Of a stretch of DNA of 64,000 nucleotides, positions 23,210-34,007 are shown in pieces. The notes under the pieces are model-generated. The model was not told where the DNA came from and did not search any database. It saw only the letters and a program-made list of their open reading frames with translations. The stretch's first letter is position 1. Each line of letters opens with the position of its first letter. The translations under genes and the position numbers were made by a program. The DNA is from Magicicada septendecula. Taxonomy: Eukaryota > Arthropoda > Insecta > Hemiptera > Cicadidae. Where the stretch lies: the NCBI GenBank assembly GCA_034769895.1, contig CM068367.1, forward strand, positions 346,913,611 to 346,977,610, given 5' to 3'.

Positions 23210-23386
23210 GCTTTGCTGGGTACATGGGAGGGAACGAGACCTAGAGGCAGACCGAGGAAGAGGTGGGAAGATGGTGTTGCAGAGGACACGAGGGACATGG
23301 GGATAAGAAACTGGAGGAGGGTTGCAGTGGATAGAGTGGATTGGAGGCGGAGATTGGTGGAGGCCAGGGCCCGACTTGGGCTGTAG
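23210..23386 (+). pseudogene. C-terminus of LINE ORF2 and (GGA)n tail
   Basis: Reads LLGTWEGTRPRGRPRKRWED, GVAEDTRDMGIRNWRR and RLVEARARLGL with a stop at 23384-23386, followed by a GGA-repeat tail. RPRGRPRKRW and NWRR are the usual ORF2 C-terminal motifs of these insect LINEs. The matching endonuclease end is at 20840. Confidence 0.8.
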
Positions 23387-23417
23387 CGCCGTAGGAGGAG
23401 GAGGAGGCCTCACAAGT

Positions 23418-23790
23418 CTCTAGCAACAAACCAATGTCTTGCGCAAATGGCATGGTCAGTGGTTCTCCATCCTCCCTACAGACATGATCTCGCACCATCA
23501 GACTCTCACCTTTTTGGAACAGTGAAATATGCCTTTCTTGGTACCAGATTCAGTGATACAGAAGAGGTGAAAGATGCCATTAGGGCATGCATCAACATGT
23601 GCTTCATAGACTTTTTTCAAAGTGTTTTGCAGAAGTGGATGCAAGGGCAGGGCAAATGTGATGAGTGCAATGGAGATTATTTTGAATAGTGACATTCTGT
23701 ATATAAAGGTCCAGTGTACATATGTGTACAATTTCACCTCTCACCTTCTGTTAATAAATAAATTATGAACCAACTTTCAGTATACACTAG
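23418..23790 (+). pseudogene. Mariner transposase, C-terminal part and 3' inverted repeat
   Basis: Reads LATNQCLAQMAWSVV, HPPYRHDLAPSDSHLF (third catalytic Asp block, intact DLAPSD), KYAFLGTRFSDTEEVKDAIR and KCDECNGDYFE with a stop at 23687-23689. These are the standard mariner C-terminal motifs. The mariner 3' non-coding end follows, to the inverted repeat at about 23774-23790. It resumes exactly where the piece at 20039-20263 stops. Confidence 0.8.
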
Positions 23791-24517
23791 TATATCAGTG
23801 CTAGTGGTCAACAAAGTTGTGGACTTCACTAAAAAAGAATCGTCTATACAATACATGCCCACTCCTCTACATCCAACCCATAAATTTACTTCTTAAATTC
23901 TTTTACCAAAAACTCTTTCAATGGGCCAAAAGATAGAAATCAGTTGGAGCAAAATGTATGTTGCTGTGGAGGCCTGTGTAGATGATGAGTATACTGCAAA
24001 GATCTAACAAATTGCCTGTCCCCTTATTACAGATGAAAGCCTTCATCATGTTTTCAATACAATCACACAGTTGTATTCAGTCTTTATTGTATGATATTTG
24101 ATGAAGAAAGTGATAACTACAAATAAAGATAATTGCAAATAAGGTGATAATTATGTTCCCAGTTAATAAAGTACTGCTCTACTCTCTACTAATCACTGTT
24201 TTTGGATCACAACAGGATATCGTGTTTGGACTATATGTGAAGTGTGTCTGTTGTCACAATGCACAATAAAATATTTCTCATTTTTTCTTCATATTATTCC
24301 AACATGTGTAAAATTCAAATTAATGTAATCTGTGTATCAGTCAGCTGAGACAGCTGTATTTTAAAATTATTTTTATGCTACATTGTCCAAGAAAATTTAA
24401 TTACACTTGCTAATGCTTTAGGTGCCTAACGTTATAAAAGATATTAATATGAGCTCAGTTAACCCTTTCATGCCCAAACTATAAAAGACATGTTTGAAAT
24501 ATTTTTAAACATTTTAT
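23791..24517. other. Unassigned intronic sequence
   Basis: No gene, terminal repeat or tandem structure recognised between the mariner and the hAT. Confidence 0.5.
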
Positions 24518-24869
24518 CAGTGGTGGTCAGTGAGTCCTGAGGATGGGGAGGTTATAAGGCAGTCACGTGAGCCGCTCTCAATCATAGCATCTCCCCCCTC
24601 CCACACTCGTTATTTCACTATTAATTATGATAGAGAAATCTCATTTTAACACCATACACGTCTTAGAAATATACACTTATCTTTAACAAGATAAACCATA
24701 TATTGTTAGCTTACTTTTATCTGGCAAAGAAGGAATCTTCTGAGTAGAAAATACATTTTATATTTTGTAAGCTGCGATGAATTTACTTGTAGGCCTATAG
24801 CAAATTCACTTAACGGTTCTTCTTATTCTCAAAGTTGTCGGTAACATCATCACGCCATGTCGCCCCACT

Positions 24870-25058
24870 TTAAAATTTGAAGAGTGTTAACTTTTCAATT
24901 GAAACTAAAGCAATGGCGCTGAGACAATCTTGAGTCATATGGTTCCTTAAGTAGGCTTTGATTTCCTTAAGACAAGAAAAGCTTCTCTCTATGTAAGAAC
25001 AATTATAAGGAAGAATTGTTGCACTAAGAATAAATAATTTATAAAAAAAATTCATCAT
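24870..25058 (-). pseudogene. hAT transposase C-terminal dimerisation region
   Basis: The frame includes LPYNCSYIERSFSCLKEIKA, then YLRNHMTQDCLSAIALVSIE. The ERSFS-x-LK...LR..M.Q..LS.LAL pattern is the hATC dimerisation motif. The stop is at 24870-24872. It lies 0.35 kb inside the left end of the element. Confidence 0.75.
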
Positions 25059-25399
25059 CTTTCATTTCATCTTCATTTGATCTGGTTAATTTCACTGTGA
25101 ATGGCGAGAAAATGGTTTCAAGTCCTGTTCTTAATTTTTCTTTGGTAAAATTCTAAGCATATATTTCCATTAATGGAATGAAAGAATCAGTCAGGAATAC
25201 TTTATCATAGAGAGAAAAGTTTTTAGTGTCACCTAACTTCATAAATTTTAATTCCTCACAGCTGGAAAATTGTACTTTTAGTTGAGCAATAGTAAGCAAT
25301 TGTTTAACAGTAAGCAGGGCCAGCAGAATAACTTTGACTTTACTCCACAACTGCATACCCATTTAAGTTGATCATACCATGATGACTGGAAAGTTCTAG

Positions 25400-25569
25400 A
25401 TTGGTTTTTGTGCCTTTAAAGAAATAAAAATTTTAGGATAATTCAACCACGTTTCAGCATTTCACTTCTCTCAGAATCAATCAACCGGGAAAATAGTTTT
25501 GTAGTGTTGTAATAATCCCTTTGTTCAATATTGCAATATCACTTTCACTTTCTTCTGCCAAAGCCATTT
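25400..25569 (-). pseudogene. Short N-terminal remnant in the deleted hAT
   Basis: A minus-strand frame starts ATG at 25569 and reads MALAEESESDIAILNKGIIT then TLQNYFPG before a stop. The following text in another frame (LIDSERSEMLK) suggests a frameshift. I infer it is the start of the transposase reading frame because of its place near the upstream end of the element. No domain is identifiable. Confidence 0.4.
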
Positions 25570-26229
25570 TATCCTAGTGGTAGAGATCACAAACACACAG
25601 CAAGAAAAGTAAAATAATAATAATACACGCACAAGGAGCACGAGAATTAAAACTAACACAAACCACATTAAACATGCCGAGAGGCTAACTCAGTCGTTGC
25701 CTACGTGGCATGGTTACAGATGGACTAGCATGCCCCCACCACATGCCGGGCACAGTTCTCACATAGTTGTACGAGTACTACGGCATCTACTTAGATTCCT
25801 GCCTCTGTCCGCTCCAATTCTGCACTATTATTTATAACACGTGATTTAAAAATTGTTTTTGTAAGTAATCAGATAATTTAAAATGCCAAATTGTGATTAC
25901 AAATTAATTACAGGTTCAAGTACAATAAAATTAGAGCCTATTACTAGTTGTTTATTTTTTAATAAATTTTCTAAATTTTACTGGGGAGGCTTAGCCTCCC
26001 TTGCCTCCCCTTATGAGCTGTCACTGCATTCTATCGCTTTACATTAGTTTCATATCTTATTAAAATAGCCAAGTTGCAAATACATTTACATTACAAAAAA
26101 AATTGTGACTTGTCGCCTTATGGTTACATTGAGTGAATGTAATAATAAAGTACTGAGTGTTGCTACATCATTAGTGGTTTAGAAAGTATAATGCAATATT
26201 AAATAAAGACAAATTGACTAAATAATTAT

Positions 26230-26684
26230 TGTTCTATATAAAGGAATTAAGATGGCATCTCCAATGTGATCATACCAAACATCAGAACTTGGTCTACCTC
26301 ATTTTATTTTGCAGACTTTATTAGCCCTTCAGCAATGTCAGTTTTAAAACTTAATGGGGGCTGGTATTTTGTTATGTCTTTTACCTGCATACGTCTTCTG
26401 TATAAAAGCCAAGAAATAGCTACTGCAATGTCAATCAAGTGGAAAAGTATTCTCACATAAAACCTTTTACATTTATTATTAAATCTGTACAGTTCTATTA
26501 CCTTATATCTGTGAGGTCCACCCATATTCAAGTTATACTCTTTTATTTAACTAGATATCTCAACATCAATGTGCTTTTTGTTTTGTTTCTACAATATGAT
26601 TAATTCTCTTACACAATAATATAACATGTACACACCTGTTGTAATGCCTTTTATGATTGAAATGTTGTTTAAAAAACATCTGTT
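26230..26684 (-). pseudogene. PiggyBac-type transposase, C-terminal part
   Basis: The minus-strand frame gives YNLNMGGPHRYKVIELYRF, KRFYVRILFHLIDIAVAIS, WLLYRRRMQ and FKTDIAEGLI. The MGGVD-like block (here MGGPH), the aromatic-rich FHLIDIAV helix and WLLYRR are hallmarks of the C-terminal part of piggyBac transposases. The Asp of MGGVD, one of the conserved acidic residues, is replaced by His. It stops at 26684, where the gypsy LTR begins, and continues upstream at 37291-38270. Confidence 0.75.
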
Positions 26685-28974
26685 TGTAACGAGCAGAAAA
26701 TTTTAAAAAATTTTAAATTCTCACCTCGGAAGAGTACGTTCACACGAGGCAAGTGTCAACGACTTATGGTGGAGCAATAAATAAGGAGTAATGAGAAGGT
26801 GTCAGTGAAGCGTTGCTGACTTGACAATAGAAACGCATTAAGTTCTATCCAACTATAGAATTTGGTGGCGTAAGATGACAGGGAAAGTTTCGTCCAGAAT
26901 TATTGCTCTCCGCAGCTGTAACAAAGTAAGGAGGACATTCACACCCGTACCAAGAATTGTAGCAGATGTGGCCGTATTACGTCAGTAGACGATAAGCGAC
27001 AAAAACAAGTAATGCTCCATACTACAATGAAACGGAAACGCTGCACCTTAAGTAACAATACTGGAAGATAGGCTGACAAAAACTAAAGTCATGTTACACA
27101 GCTGGAGGTATCGTCTAATTGACAGACAAGAATTTACGAAGGGAAAGTTGGAGTGACTTCAACGACCAGCAGATGTTCGAAATTAGTAATAGCCAGAAAA
27201 AAGGGGTAAGAGCATAGAACAATACGCCAGGAAGACTGTAAGTACAGATAATGGGAATCTATAGAAACGCAGAGTTTACTCAGACAATAGGCTGTTAGAC
27301 AAATTGTTTATAGCCAGAGTTTCTTCGAAGCGGGTCAACGATCGTCTAGCTGGAGAGCAGGGAGACCTAAGGACCTATCAGAGACCTTCAGCCAGCGAGA
27401 AATTTGATGGTGAGGGATGTTTCCATAGCAACTGAGACGAAGAACCTATCGAAAGAACTATGACGTCGGATTTTGACAGAGTGGGACAGTATTTTCCGAG
27501 AAAATCAAAAACTGACCAATCTCGAAAAGAAGTGGGCGTGAAGCGCGCCAGAGACAAAATTTTGAGTAGGGACGAATTAATAAAACTAGCTGTCCAGGAA
27601 GACGGAGCGTCAGTTATACTCAAATTTTACGCAGCCACACTCAAATTTTCGTCAGTTATACTAAAGTTTTTGCAGTTAGAATTTTCAGACAGTTTACATT
27701 TCAATTATTAAGTAGTTTAACTTCAAGTGCGAGAGACGGTACATCATAAACTTTCCATTGTTACTCGAATCATTCGGAAGTTAGATAAATAACAAGGAAC
27801 GTAAAACGTAATAATACATTCATATCGCGGTAGTGAACTTTACCAACGTGCGCATTATCGGACTTAGTGAAAATTACACCATGTGAACAGTCAGACCGTT
27901 ACACTAACAGACAGCATCACTAAACGATAAACAAATTATTGGAACTTAATATTGTGTATCAACAACATAATGCACACGAAACATTAAACAAACTAACCAA
28001 TTATAGGATCGTTTGTGGAAGCAGCGACAAATGAAACTAGACATGTTTATTGACTTTAACAACGAACACACAGCAAACACAGTAAGATAGAACATTGATT
28101 GAACACTAAACTTCAATTACCCACACCTATACAACACCTACGCGAGTGGTCGGAAGAATAAAGTGATAAGTGGCAGTGATAAAACAACTAACGACGGAAT
28201 GTATCTACGAGCCATTTCCATCACCAGAACGAGACTACGTCAACGACTAATGGATATTCACTAACCAAGTAACCATTATTATAATTACTTCTAATTTGTA
28301 ACTTCTACTGACCTGGTTTCTTTCAAAGAATTCACACCTGAGAAATTATTAAGAAAAGTAATGAGTAAAATTGAAATAAGTAGTTAATGAACGTATAAAC
28401 AAAAGCTTATTTGGGATTTAATGAACGCATTAAATAAGTAGAATATTGAATTGTAACATCATTTGATTTATATATGTATGTATGTTTTCTTTATTTCAGC
28501 ATATATTGAGATATATCTTTGTTTATTATAAATATGTATGTATTTCAGGTACAGCGACGTATTCTATGTACTATTATAATATGTCATAAATGATAATTAA
28601 ACTAGTATTTTAGTTAACCAGAAACATGCGTTCATTATTACCAATGCAACCCGAATATTGACTTAAAGTTTGAAAGAATGCAATTAGATTTTAAGAGTTT
28701 CTTATGTTCAATTAAATAAATGATATCACGTATGTGTTGATGAACGTAGATAGTTAGAATCATCATTAAGATTAATTTATACACATACTTGTCAGTGATC
28801 GTTAAATTTATATATTTAATAATTAATTTATTGTGCTATCAATACGCATATTAAATGATTGTTATAAATGGCGTCCAACTTAAGGGCTAGGTAAATTTAA
28901 GAAATTATTAAATTAACACATTAAGTAACTCAATCGCGGTTAGCACAATAGATTTATAACTTATTTATGTTATA
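26685..28974 (+). repeat. 5' LTR of the gypsy element (2290 bp)
   Basis: Starts TGTAACGAGCAG and ends TTATGTTATA (ancestral end probably GTTACA). It is long for a gypsy LTR. The interior has small frames of no known function, including an 83-residue one (27460-27711) also present in the other LTR. TATA-like and long AT stretches occur at 28455-28545. Confidence 0.92.
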
Positions 28975-28977
28975 AAA

Positions 28978-28995
28978 TGGCGCCCATTCGCACGG
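28978..28995 (+). promoter_or_regulatory. Primer-binding site of the gypsy element
   Basis: TGGCGCCCATTCGCACGG starts three bases after the 5' LTR. The TGGCGCCC start is common in primer sites pairing with tRNA-Lys-type acceptor ends. The exact tRNA was not determined. Confidence 0.65.
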
Positions 28996-29123
28996 CATGA
29001 TACGTATTAACACAGATTGTTAACACGTACGGCTTAGGTAAAGAACAGGCAGTAGAAGTAGTAGAAAAAGTAGTGCCTTAGAAGTAGAAGTTAGATAAGT
29101 GATATTAGTGTAAGTCAGTTTGA

Positions 29124-30755
29124 ATGATTACACGCAGTAGGGCTAAAATGGCGAGCAATTCAGACAGTGTAGAATATGACATTAATAACCAATTAGGCGT
29201 AGTAAATACCGAGGACAATACTACACCTAGCGAACCAAGTAGTGTGGTGGAGAGTCCAGAAGATAGGGCGCGAGGACAGACTTCAAAACTAGAAGATGGA
29301 ACTATACAAATGTTGATGGAGTTTATCCGTCAACAGAATGAAAAACAAGAAGAGAATCTTAACAGAAAACAAGAAGAACGAGACGAGAAACAAGAAGAAC
29401 GAAGCAAGAAACTAGAAGAAAATATTAACAGAAAATTAGAAAAACAAGAAGAAAACAGTAGATTAATTAATGAAAAACTCGACCAGCATAAGGAAGAGAT
29501 TACACAAATAAGGTCCGAGATACGTGACTACCAGCAGACTTGGGAAAGAAAGGTCGATGAATTACAGAAAAGGCAAGATGAGATCGTGAGAGAGTTGAGA
29601 GAAGAAGCTGACAAGAAGTACGTAGAAATACAAGAAAAACAAGATAATGAACGACAAGAATGGATGGCGGCGGTACACTCTACCCAGACGACCGTTAAAA
29701 AGATTAATCACAAGTTCGATGTTCACGTTAAGGATTACAATAAGAAGCACGAAGAACTTAAGACCGAGATGCACAATACCATGCTGCAGAGACAACAGGA
29801 GCAAGAAGGAACAAATAGTGATATTATACAAAAATTAGAAGACGTAGACGGTAGACAACGTTCAACAGAACAGAAGTTGGACGAGACTACGAAAGAAAAG
29901 ACAACTAGGATCGAAGAATTAAAAGGACATTTAAATAAGGTAAGAGAAAACCAAGAAAGGTTACAGCGACAACTGATGGAAGGTGATTGTGGAATGTTAA
30001 ATCGAATTAACGGACCTAACCACAATGATCTCAAATATAATGGCACAGACAGATTCCCTATGGAATTCCTTAAAGAATTGTCCGAAGTTCAAGAGCTATA
30101 TTATCCCGCTGACAATATCAAGTGGATTGGCAAACATCTGGAGTTAGACGCAGGAATTTGGTGGCGAGTGATACGTGACCAGATATCAAACTTCGCAGAA
30201 TTCAAGGAAGCGTTCTCTCTAAAATATTGGGGCCAGGAACAACAGGACAGTATTCGGGACCATTTGGAGTTTGGCAGATTTGATTGGCGCGGACCAGTTA
30301 CTGCTATTCAATATATTGAACGGATTTTATTGGAAAGTAAGCAGTTAACACCTACTTTATCTGATTATCAGTTAATACGTAAGATCTCTCGTCACTTTGG
30401 GCGTGACATCCAGCTTGCGGTGGTTACAAGAGGAATTGTGACGATACCAAACTTCGAGTCTTTGATCATCGAGTATTCACAGATTCAACCAAGAATTAAT
30501 AGAGAAGCGAACTATGCAGCGGCAAACGAGGGCAGAAATGCGTATAAGGAAGGTGAAAGTAACTTGAACAAAGGAGGCGGTATACAGAAGAAGACATGGG
30601 GTGACAGACCCGCCATAAATAATCAGCCCCGTAACACGGACCGGCGCGCTGTCAACACAATAGAGTTTACAAACACGACAGCTGGTGCATCGGGCACTCA
30701 ACCAAAGAGAAATCGTCAACAAGAAGAGGAAAAAAAAAATCCCTCCACCCATTAA
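29124..30755 (+). CDS. gag: Gag polyprotein of the gypsy element (543 aa)
   Basis: An intact frame starting MITRSRAKMASNSDS. A second Met (29148) is the alternative start. Residues about 60-275 are a long charged coiled coil (repeated KQEE/KLEE text). Residues about 300-470 look like the capsid domain of gypsy Gag (FPMEFLKELSEV, WWRVIRDQISNFAEFKEAF, YLI-type helices). The tail is basic and Gln/Asn-rich with no CCHC zinc knuckle, which is unusual but known in some gypsy lineages. It forms the virus-like particle and binds element RNA. It ends at TAA (30753-30755), and pol lies in the -1 frame with an A-run just before the stop. Confidence 0.88.
   Translation: MITRSRAKMASNSDSVEYDINNQLGVVNTEDNTTPSEPSSVVESPEDRARGQTSKLEDGTIQMLMEFIRQQNEKQEENLNRKQEERDEKQEERSKKLEENINRKLEKQEENSRLINEKLDQHKEEITQIRSEIRDYQQTWERKVDELQKRQDEIVRELREEADKKYVEIQEKQDNERQEWMAAVHSTQTTVKKINHKFDVHVKDYNKKHEELKTEMHNTMLQRQQEQEGTNSDIIQKLEDVDGRQRSTEQKLDETTKEKTTRIEELKGHLNKVRENQERLQRQLMEGDCGMLNRINGPNHNDLKYNGTDRFPMEFLKELSEVQELYYPADNIKWIGKHLELDAGIWWRVIRDQISNFAEFKEAFSLKYWGQEQQDSIRDHLEFGRFDWRGPVTAIQYIERILLESKQLTPTLSDYQLIRKISRHFGRDIQLAVVTRGIVTIPNFESLIIEYSQIQPRINREANYAAANEGRNAYKEGESNLNKGGGIQKKTWGDRPAINNQPRNTDRRAVNTIEFTNTTAGASGTQPKRNRQQEEEKKNPSTH
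30729..30740 (+). promoter_or_regulatory. Likely -1 frameshift site between gag and pol
   Basis: A ten-A run (30730-30739) lies in gag codons GAA AAA AAA AAT, which contains an A-AAA-AAA slippery heptamer in the correct frame. The pol frame (-1) is open from here through the gag stop into the protease. No stem-loop or pseudoknot was worked out downstream. Confidence 0.55.
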
Positions 30756-31729
30756 CGAAGATAGCCATCAAAACAAATGACTACCAGACGAATATTATCC
30801 TACCGGACTTACGAAGCGATTTATTGTGTAATGATGATGAAGAAATTTCTCAACGAATAATCAGGTGTCCAGAGATAAATATCAAGTTCAATAATAATGT
30901 TAGTGTGCAAGCGTTAATCGATACTGGATCGGTAATAGCTGGGTTATCTGAGTCGTGGTTTCACCAAAACAAACATGACATTACACCTTATGAGATTTTA
31001 CCGATGTCTAACACATTAATAGTTAGCGCAGTTGGTAATAAATCAAAGCTAATCAGAAAACAAATATTATGTGATATCTATATTGAAGAAATTAAATATG
31101 AATGTGTTTTCCTAATAATACCAGATTTGATAAAACCATGCATATTAGGAACCAATTTTCTTCAAGAAACAGGGTGTCTCATTGACATGGGAAGAAGAAT
31201 CGTCGAGATAAGAAGAGAGGATAACGAAGCGACGTACACGGTGCCTATGATGCATATAGAAGTGGTGGACGTAGAAGAAGAAGAAGAGATCATCAGAAAC
31301 ATTAACAAGAAAATAGAAAGTATAGAATGCGGAGATAGAGGAACGTTGGAAAGGTTAAGGGAGATTCTAATAAGAAATTGTAGTTTATTCAGAGAATGCC
31401 CCGGAAGAATCGATGGGTATGTCCACGAGTTCCGAGTCACCGACCAGACACCGTACTTCCAGAGAGGATGGCCTGTCCCATTAGCCTATAAAGGGAAGGT
31501 AGATGAGGAGATTCGGAAAATGTTACGGTATGGGGTCATTGAGAGATGCAACAGCGCATATATCAACCCACTAGTTACGGTAATCAAGAAGGATGGTAGC
31601 GTACGATTGTGTTTGGATGCGAGGAAGGTGAACAGTGTGACTATCCCGGACTACGAGGGTGCACCTCCAATAAACGACATTTTGGCGAGATGTGGAGAGA
31701 TGAAGTACCTATCTACCGTAGGTATGTAA
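30740..31729 (+). pseudogene. pol: Gypsy pol, first part: protease and start of RT
   Basis: Reached by -1 shift from gag. The aspartic protease motif is ALIDTGSVIAGLS (DTGS at residues 33-36 counted from Met 30824), followed by the ILGTNFL block. A linker with a Glu-rich patch (VEEEEEII) leads to the RT fingers: YGVIERCNSAYINPLVTVIK, KDGSVRLCLDARKVN and KYLSTV. The frame then ends at a TAA (31727-31729) directly after RT motif A. The first catalytic Asp of motif A is Gly here (STVGM) and about 10 extra bases (a local duplication around taactagcta) shift the frame. The rest of pol continues at 31734. Confidence 0.85.
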
Positions 31730-31733
31730 CTAG

Positions 31734-34007
31734 CTAACTAGCAGTTTCTGGCAAGTACCACTGAAGTCGGAATGCCGGGACTTCACCGCTTTTATGTACG
31801 ACGGCAAGTGTTATCGTTTTACAGTTACACCATTTGGCCTGAGTACCAGTTCTGCTGCACTGACCAGGGGATTGGACACAGTATTGGACGAAGAAGTAAA
31901 AGAGAATACCATTATTTATGTCGACGATTGCCTGTGTTATTCAGAAGATTTAGAAACGCACTTGTTACATTTAGACTTATTATTATCTAATTTAAGAAGG
32001 GCAAATTTAACCATCAATTTGGAGAAGTCGCAGTTCTTCAGACAAGAAATCGCGTACCTCGGTTATCAACTAACAACGCAAGGAATACGAGCAACGGACG
32101 AGAAGATAGATGCCATTATGAAGTTCCCTGCACCTCGGAACCAAAAACAATTAAAAGGTTTCCTGGGGTTGACAAATTTCTATAATCGTTTTACAGACAA
32201 ATACGCTGAAACTACTAAACCATTACTCGAGTTGCTACGGAAAGGACAGAAATTCACCTGGACACAGGAATTAAATGAATGCTTTCAGCAGGTTAAAAGG
32301 TTATTCGTAGAAACAGTCATCTTAAAGTTTCCCCGAATAAACCAAAGATATTATATGCAATGTGACGCCAGCAACTTTGCATATGGCGGACAACTATATC
32401 AATTGGACGAAGAAGGAAGAATTGGAGTAATAGCTTTTACCAGCAGGACATTCAAGGGTGCGGAAATAAATTATTACACTACGGAGAAGGAGCTTTTGTG
32501 TATTGTAAGATGTCTTGAGCGGTTCCGTATATACATACTAGGACAACCGTTAACCATCATTACTGATAATAAAGCGCTGACTTTTATGAATAAATGTCAT
32601 TTAAACAACTCGCGTATTACACGCTGGATCTTAAGTATTCAGGAATACAAATTTGACATTGTCCATTGTAGAGGGAAGGACAATATTATTGCCGATCTTC
32701 TGAGCAGAAATCCAGAAGATGCCACACGAGAGGTAATTAGTGACAATATTTCCGAATATTTAATTAACCACCTGACAATCAAAATGGATAAGAAGGTAAG
32801 CAAGATCCTAATGGATATTGGAAGGCACCAAATTCAAGATCATAAGCTTAAGTATATTATTGATAAGATTAGGGAAAATTGTATAGATAAGAAATTAAAT
32901 AAATTTTATAGATTCGTCGATGAGAAATTGTACAGATTACGCAAAGGAGAGTGGAAACTATACGTACCGAACAGTGTGTCTGGCGAAATAATTGCAGAAA
33001 TACACCGTATGTATGGGCATCCCGGTGCGAAGAGATGTATCAAATTATTGCAGGAGTACTTTACCATGGACGGAATGTTAAAGAGGGTGAAAAATTACGT
33101 ACGGACTTGCGACACTTGTCAGAAAAAAAAGGATTCCGGCAACAGAAATTCGTTTGGAGGAACAAAAGCCATAATACCGTTATGCAAGGGTGACCTAGTG
33201 AGCGCGGACTTTTACGGACCGTTACCTGCTTCGTCTAGTGGGGTGAGGTATCTGTTTATAATGGTTGACAATTTTACCAAATACGTACGACTTTTCACAC
33301 TTCGAAGGGCAACGACCGTCGCTACACTGAGGAGAGTACACCAATATTGTGAAGAACTAGGATCTCCTAGAGTGATTATCACAGACAACGGAACGCAATT
33401 TTCATCTAAAAAATGGTTAGATGGATTAACTGAACTAAATATCCAACCACGATTTACCGCAATAAGGAACCCTTGTGCGAATCTGGCTGAAAGAATCAAC
33501 AGACAGCTTGGGAACTTATTTAGGATCTTTGTTGGTGATCAACATACAAAGTGGTCGCGTTACGTACCAATCGTCGAGAGTTGTATTAACGAAACGTACC
33601 ACGAGACGATAGAAGTAACACCGTACGAAGCTCAGCTCGGAAGAAAACCTCCCAGAGCGTGGGAAAAATACATCAACAAGGATATGCTCCTAGTTAAAGG
33701 GGTAGATCATAAACAAATATATATCAAAATGAAGGAGAAGAGAGAAAAACAAGCAAAATTATGTAATGAGACTAAAACCATTACAAGATTCAACATTGGT
33801 GAGAAAGTGTTAATCAGAACATATCATCAATCGGACGCGGTCCAGAAAAGAATTGAAAAATTTTGCGAACTGTACTGCGGACCATATAAAGTGCATCAAA
33901 TTCTCGGAGAAGCTACTTATCTACTCGTTGATTGCGATGATGACAAGAAACTCCGTGGAAAATTTAATGCCAGACAATTGAAAAAATACTATGAACCAGA
34001 GAATTGA
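31734..34007 (+). pseudogene. pol: Gypsy pol, second part: RT palm, RNase H and integrase
   Basis: Continuous frame after the RT lesion. Residues are counted from Met 31794: RT motif FGLSTSSAAL; catalytic YVDD at 42-45; FLGLTNFYNRF in the connection; RNase H with D191 (CDASN), E232 (TEKE) and D258 (TDNK); integrase zinc finger H404/H409 and C439/C442; integrase core D472 (ADFYGPLP), D531 (TDNGTQF) and E566 (AERINR), the last pair 35 apart; C-terminal GPYKVHQILGEATY block. No chromodomain. All motifs except motif A of RT are intact, so RNase H and integrase could still be made only if this part were translated. The start at 31794 is not a natural initiation site. Confidence 0.9.

Larger units (their letters stand above)
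20264..23404 (+). mobile_element. RTE-like LINE inserted in the mariner, RT domain lost
   Basis: Flanked by a perfect 13-bp duplication aggcctcacaagt (20251-20263 and 23405-23417). It has a 5' non-coding part (20264-20838), an AP-endonuclease-like domain (20840-21572), a foreign 1.6-kb segment in place of the RT (about 21569-23208), and the extreme C-terminus of ORF2 (23210-23386) ending in a (GGA)n tail (23388-23404). The target duplication shows that the two LINE ends belong to one insertion. Confidence 0.8.
15304..23790 (+). mobile_element. Mariner element, interrupted by two retroelements
   Basis: The left end (AGGGTTGTACTGAAAGT at 15304) and right end (minus-strand CTAGTGTATACTGAAAGT at 23790) form imperfect inverted repeats, each next to a TA dinucleotide (15302-15303; 23791-23792), as expected for mariner/Tc1. 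Transposase pieces in order on the plus strand are at 15430-15895, 20039-20263 and 23418-23689. Removing the intervening insertions leaves about 1.19 kb, close to the usual 1.3 kb for mariner. The insertions are a gag-only LTR element (about 15894-20038) and an RTE-like LINE (20264-23404). Confidence 0.82.
24518..26026 (-). mobile_element. Internally deleted hAT element (1.5 kb)
   Basis: The ends are CAGTGGTGGTCAGTGAG (24518) and, on the minus strand, CAGTGACAGCTCATAAG (26026). They are flanked by near-identical 8-mers cattttat (24510-24517) and cattctat (26027-26034), the 8-bp duplication typical of hAT. On the minus strand an N-terminal piece starts near 25569 (MALAEESESDIAILNKGIIT) and the hAT dimerisation tail lies at 24870-25058. 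The whole catalytic core is missing, so this is a non-autonomous deletion derivative. Confidence 0.8.

Noticed and set aside
23204-23498. Minus-strand proline-rich frames
   Set aside because: Antisense shadows of the LINE ORF2 C-terminus and its GGA tail.
27460-27711. 83-residue frame present twice (also 35776-36027)
   Set aside because: It lies within both LTRs of the gypsy element and is duplicated only because the LTRs are. No motif recognised.
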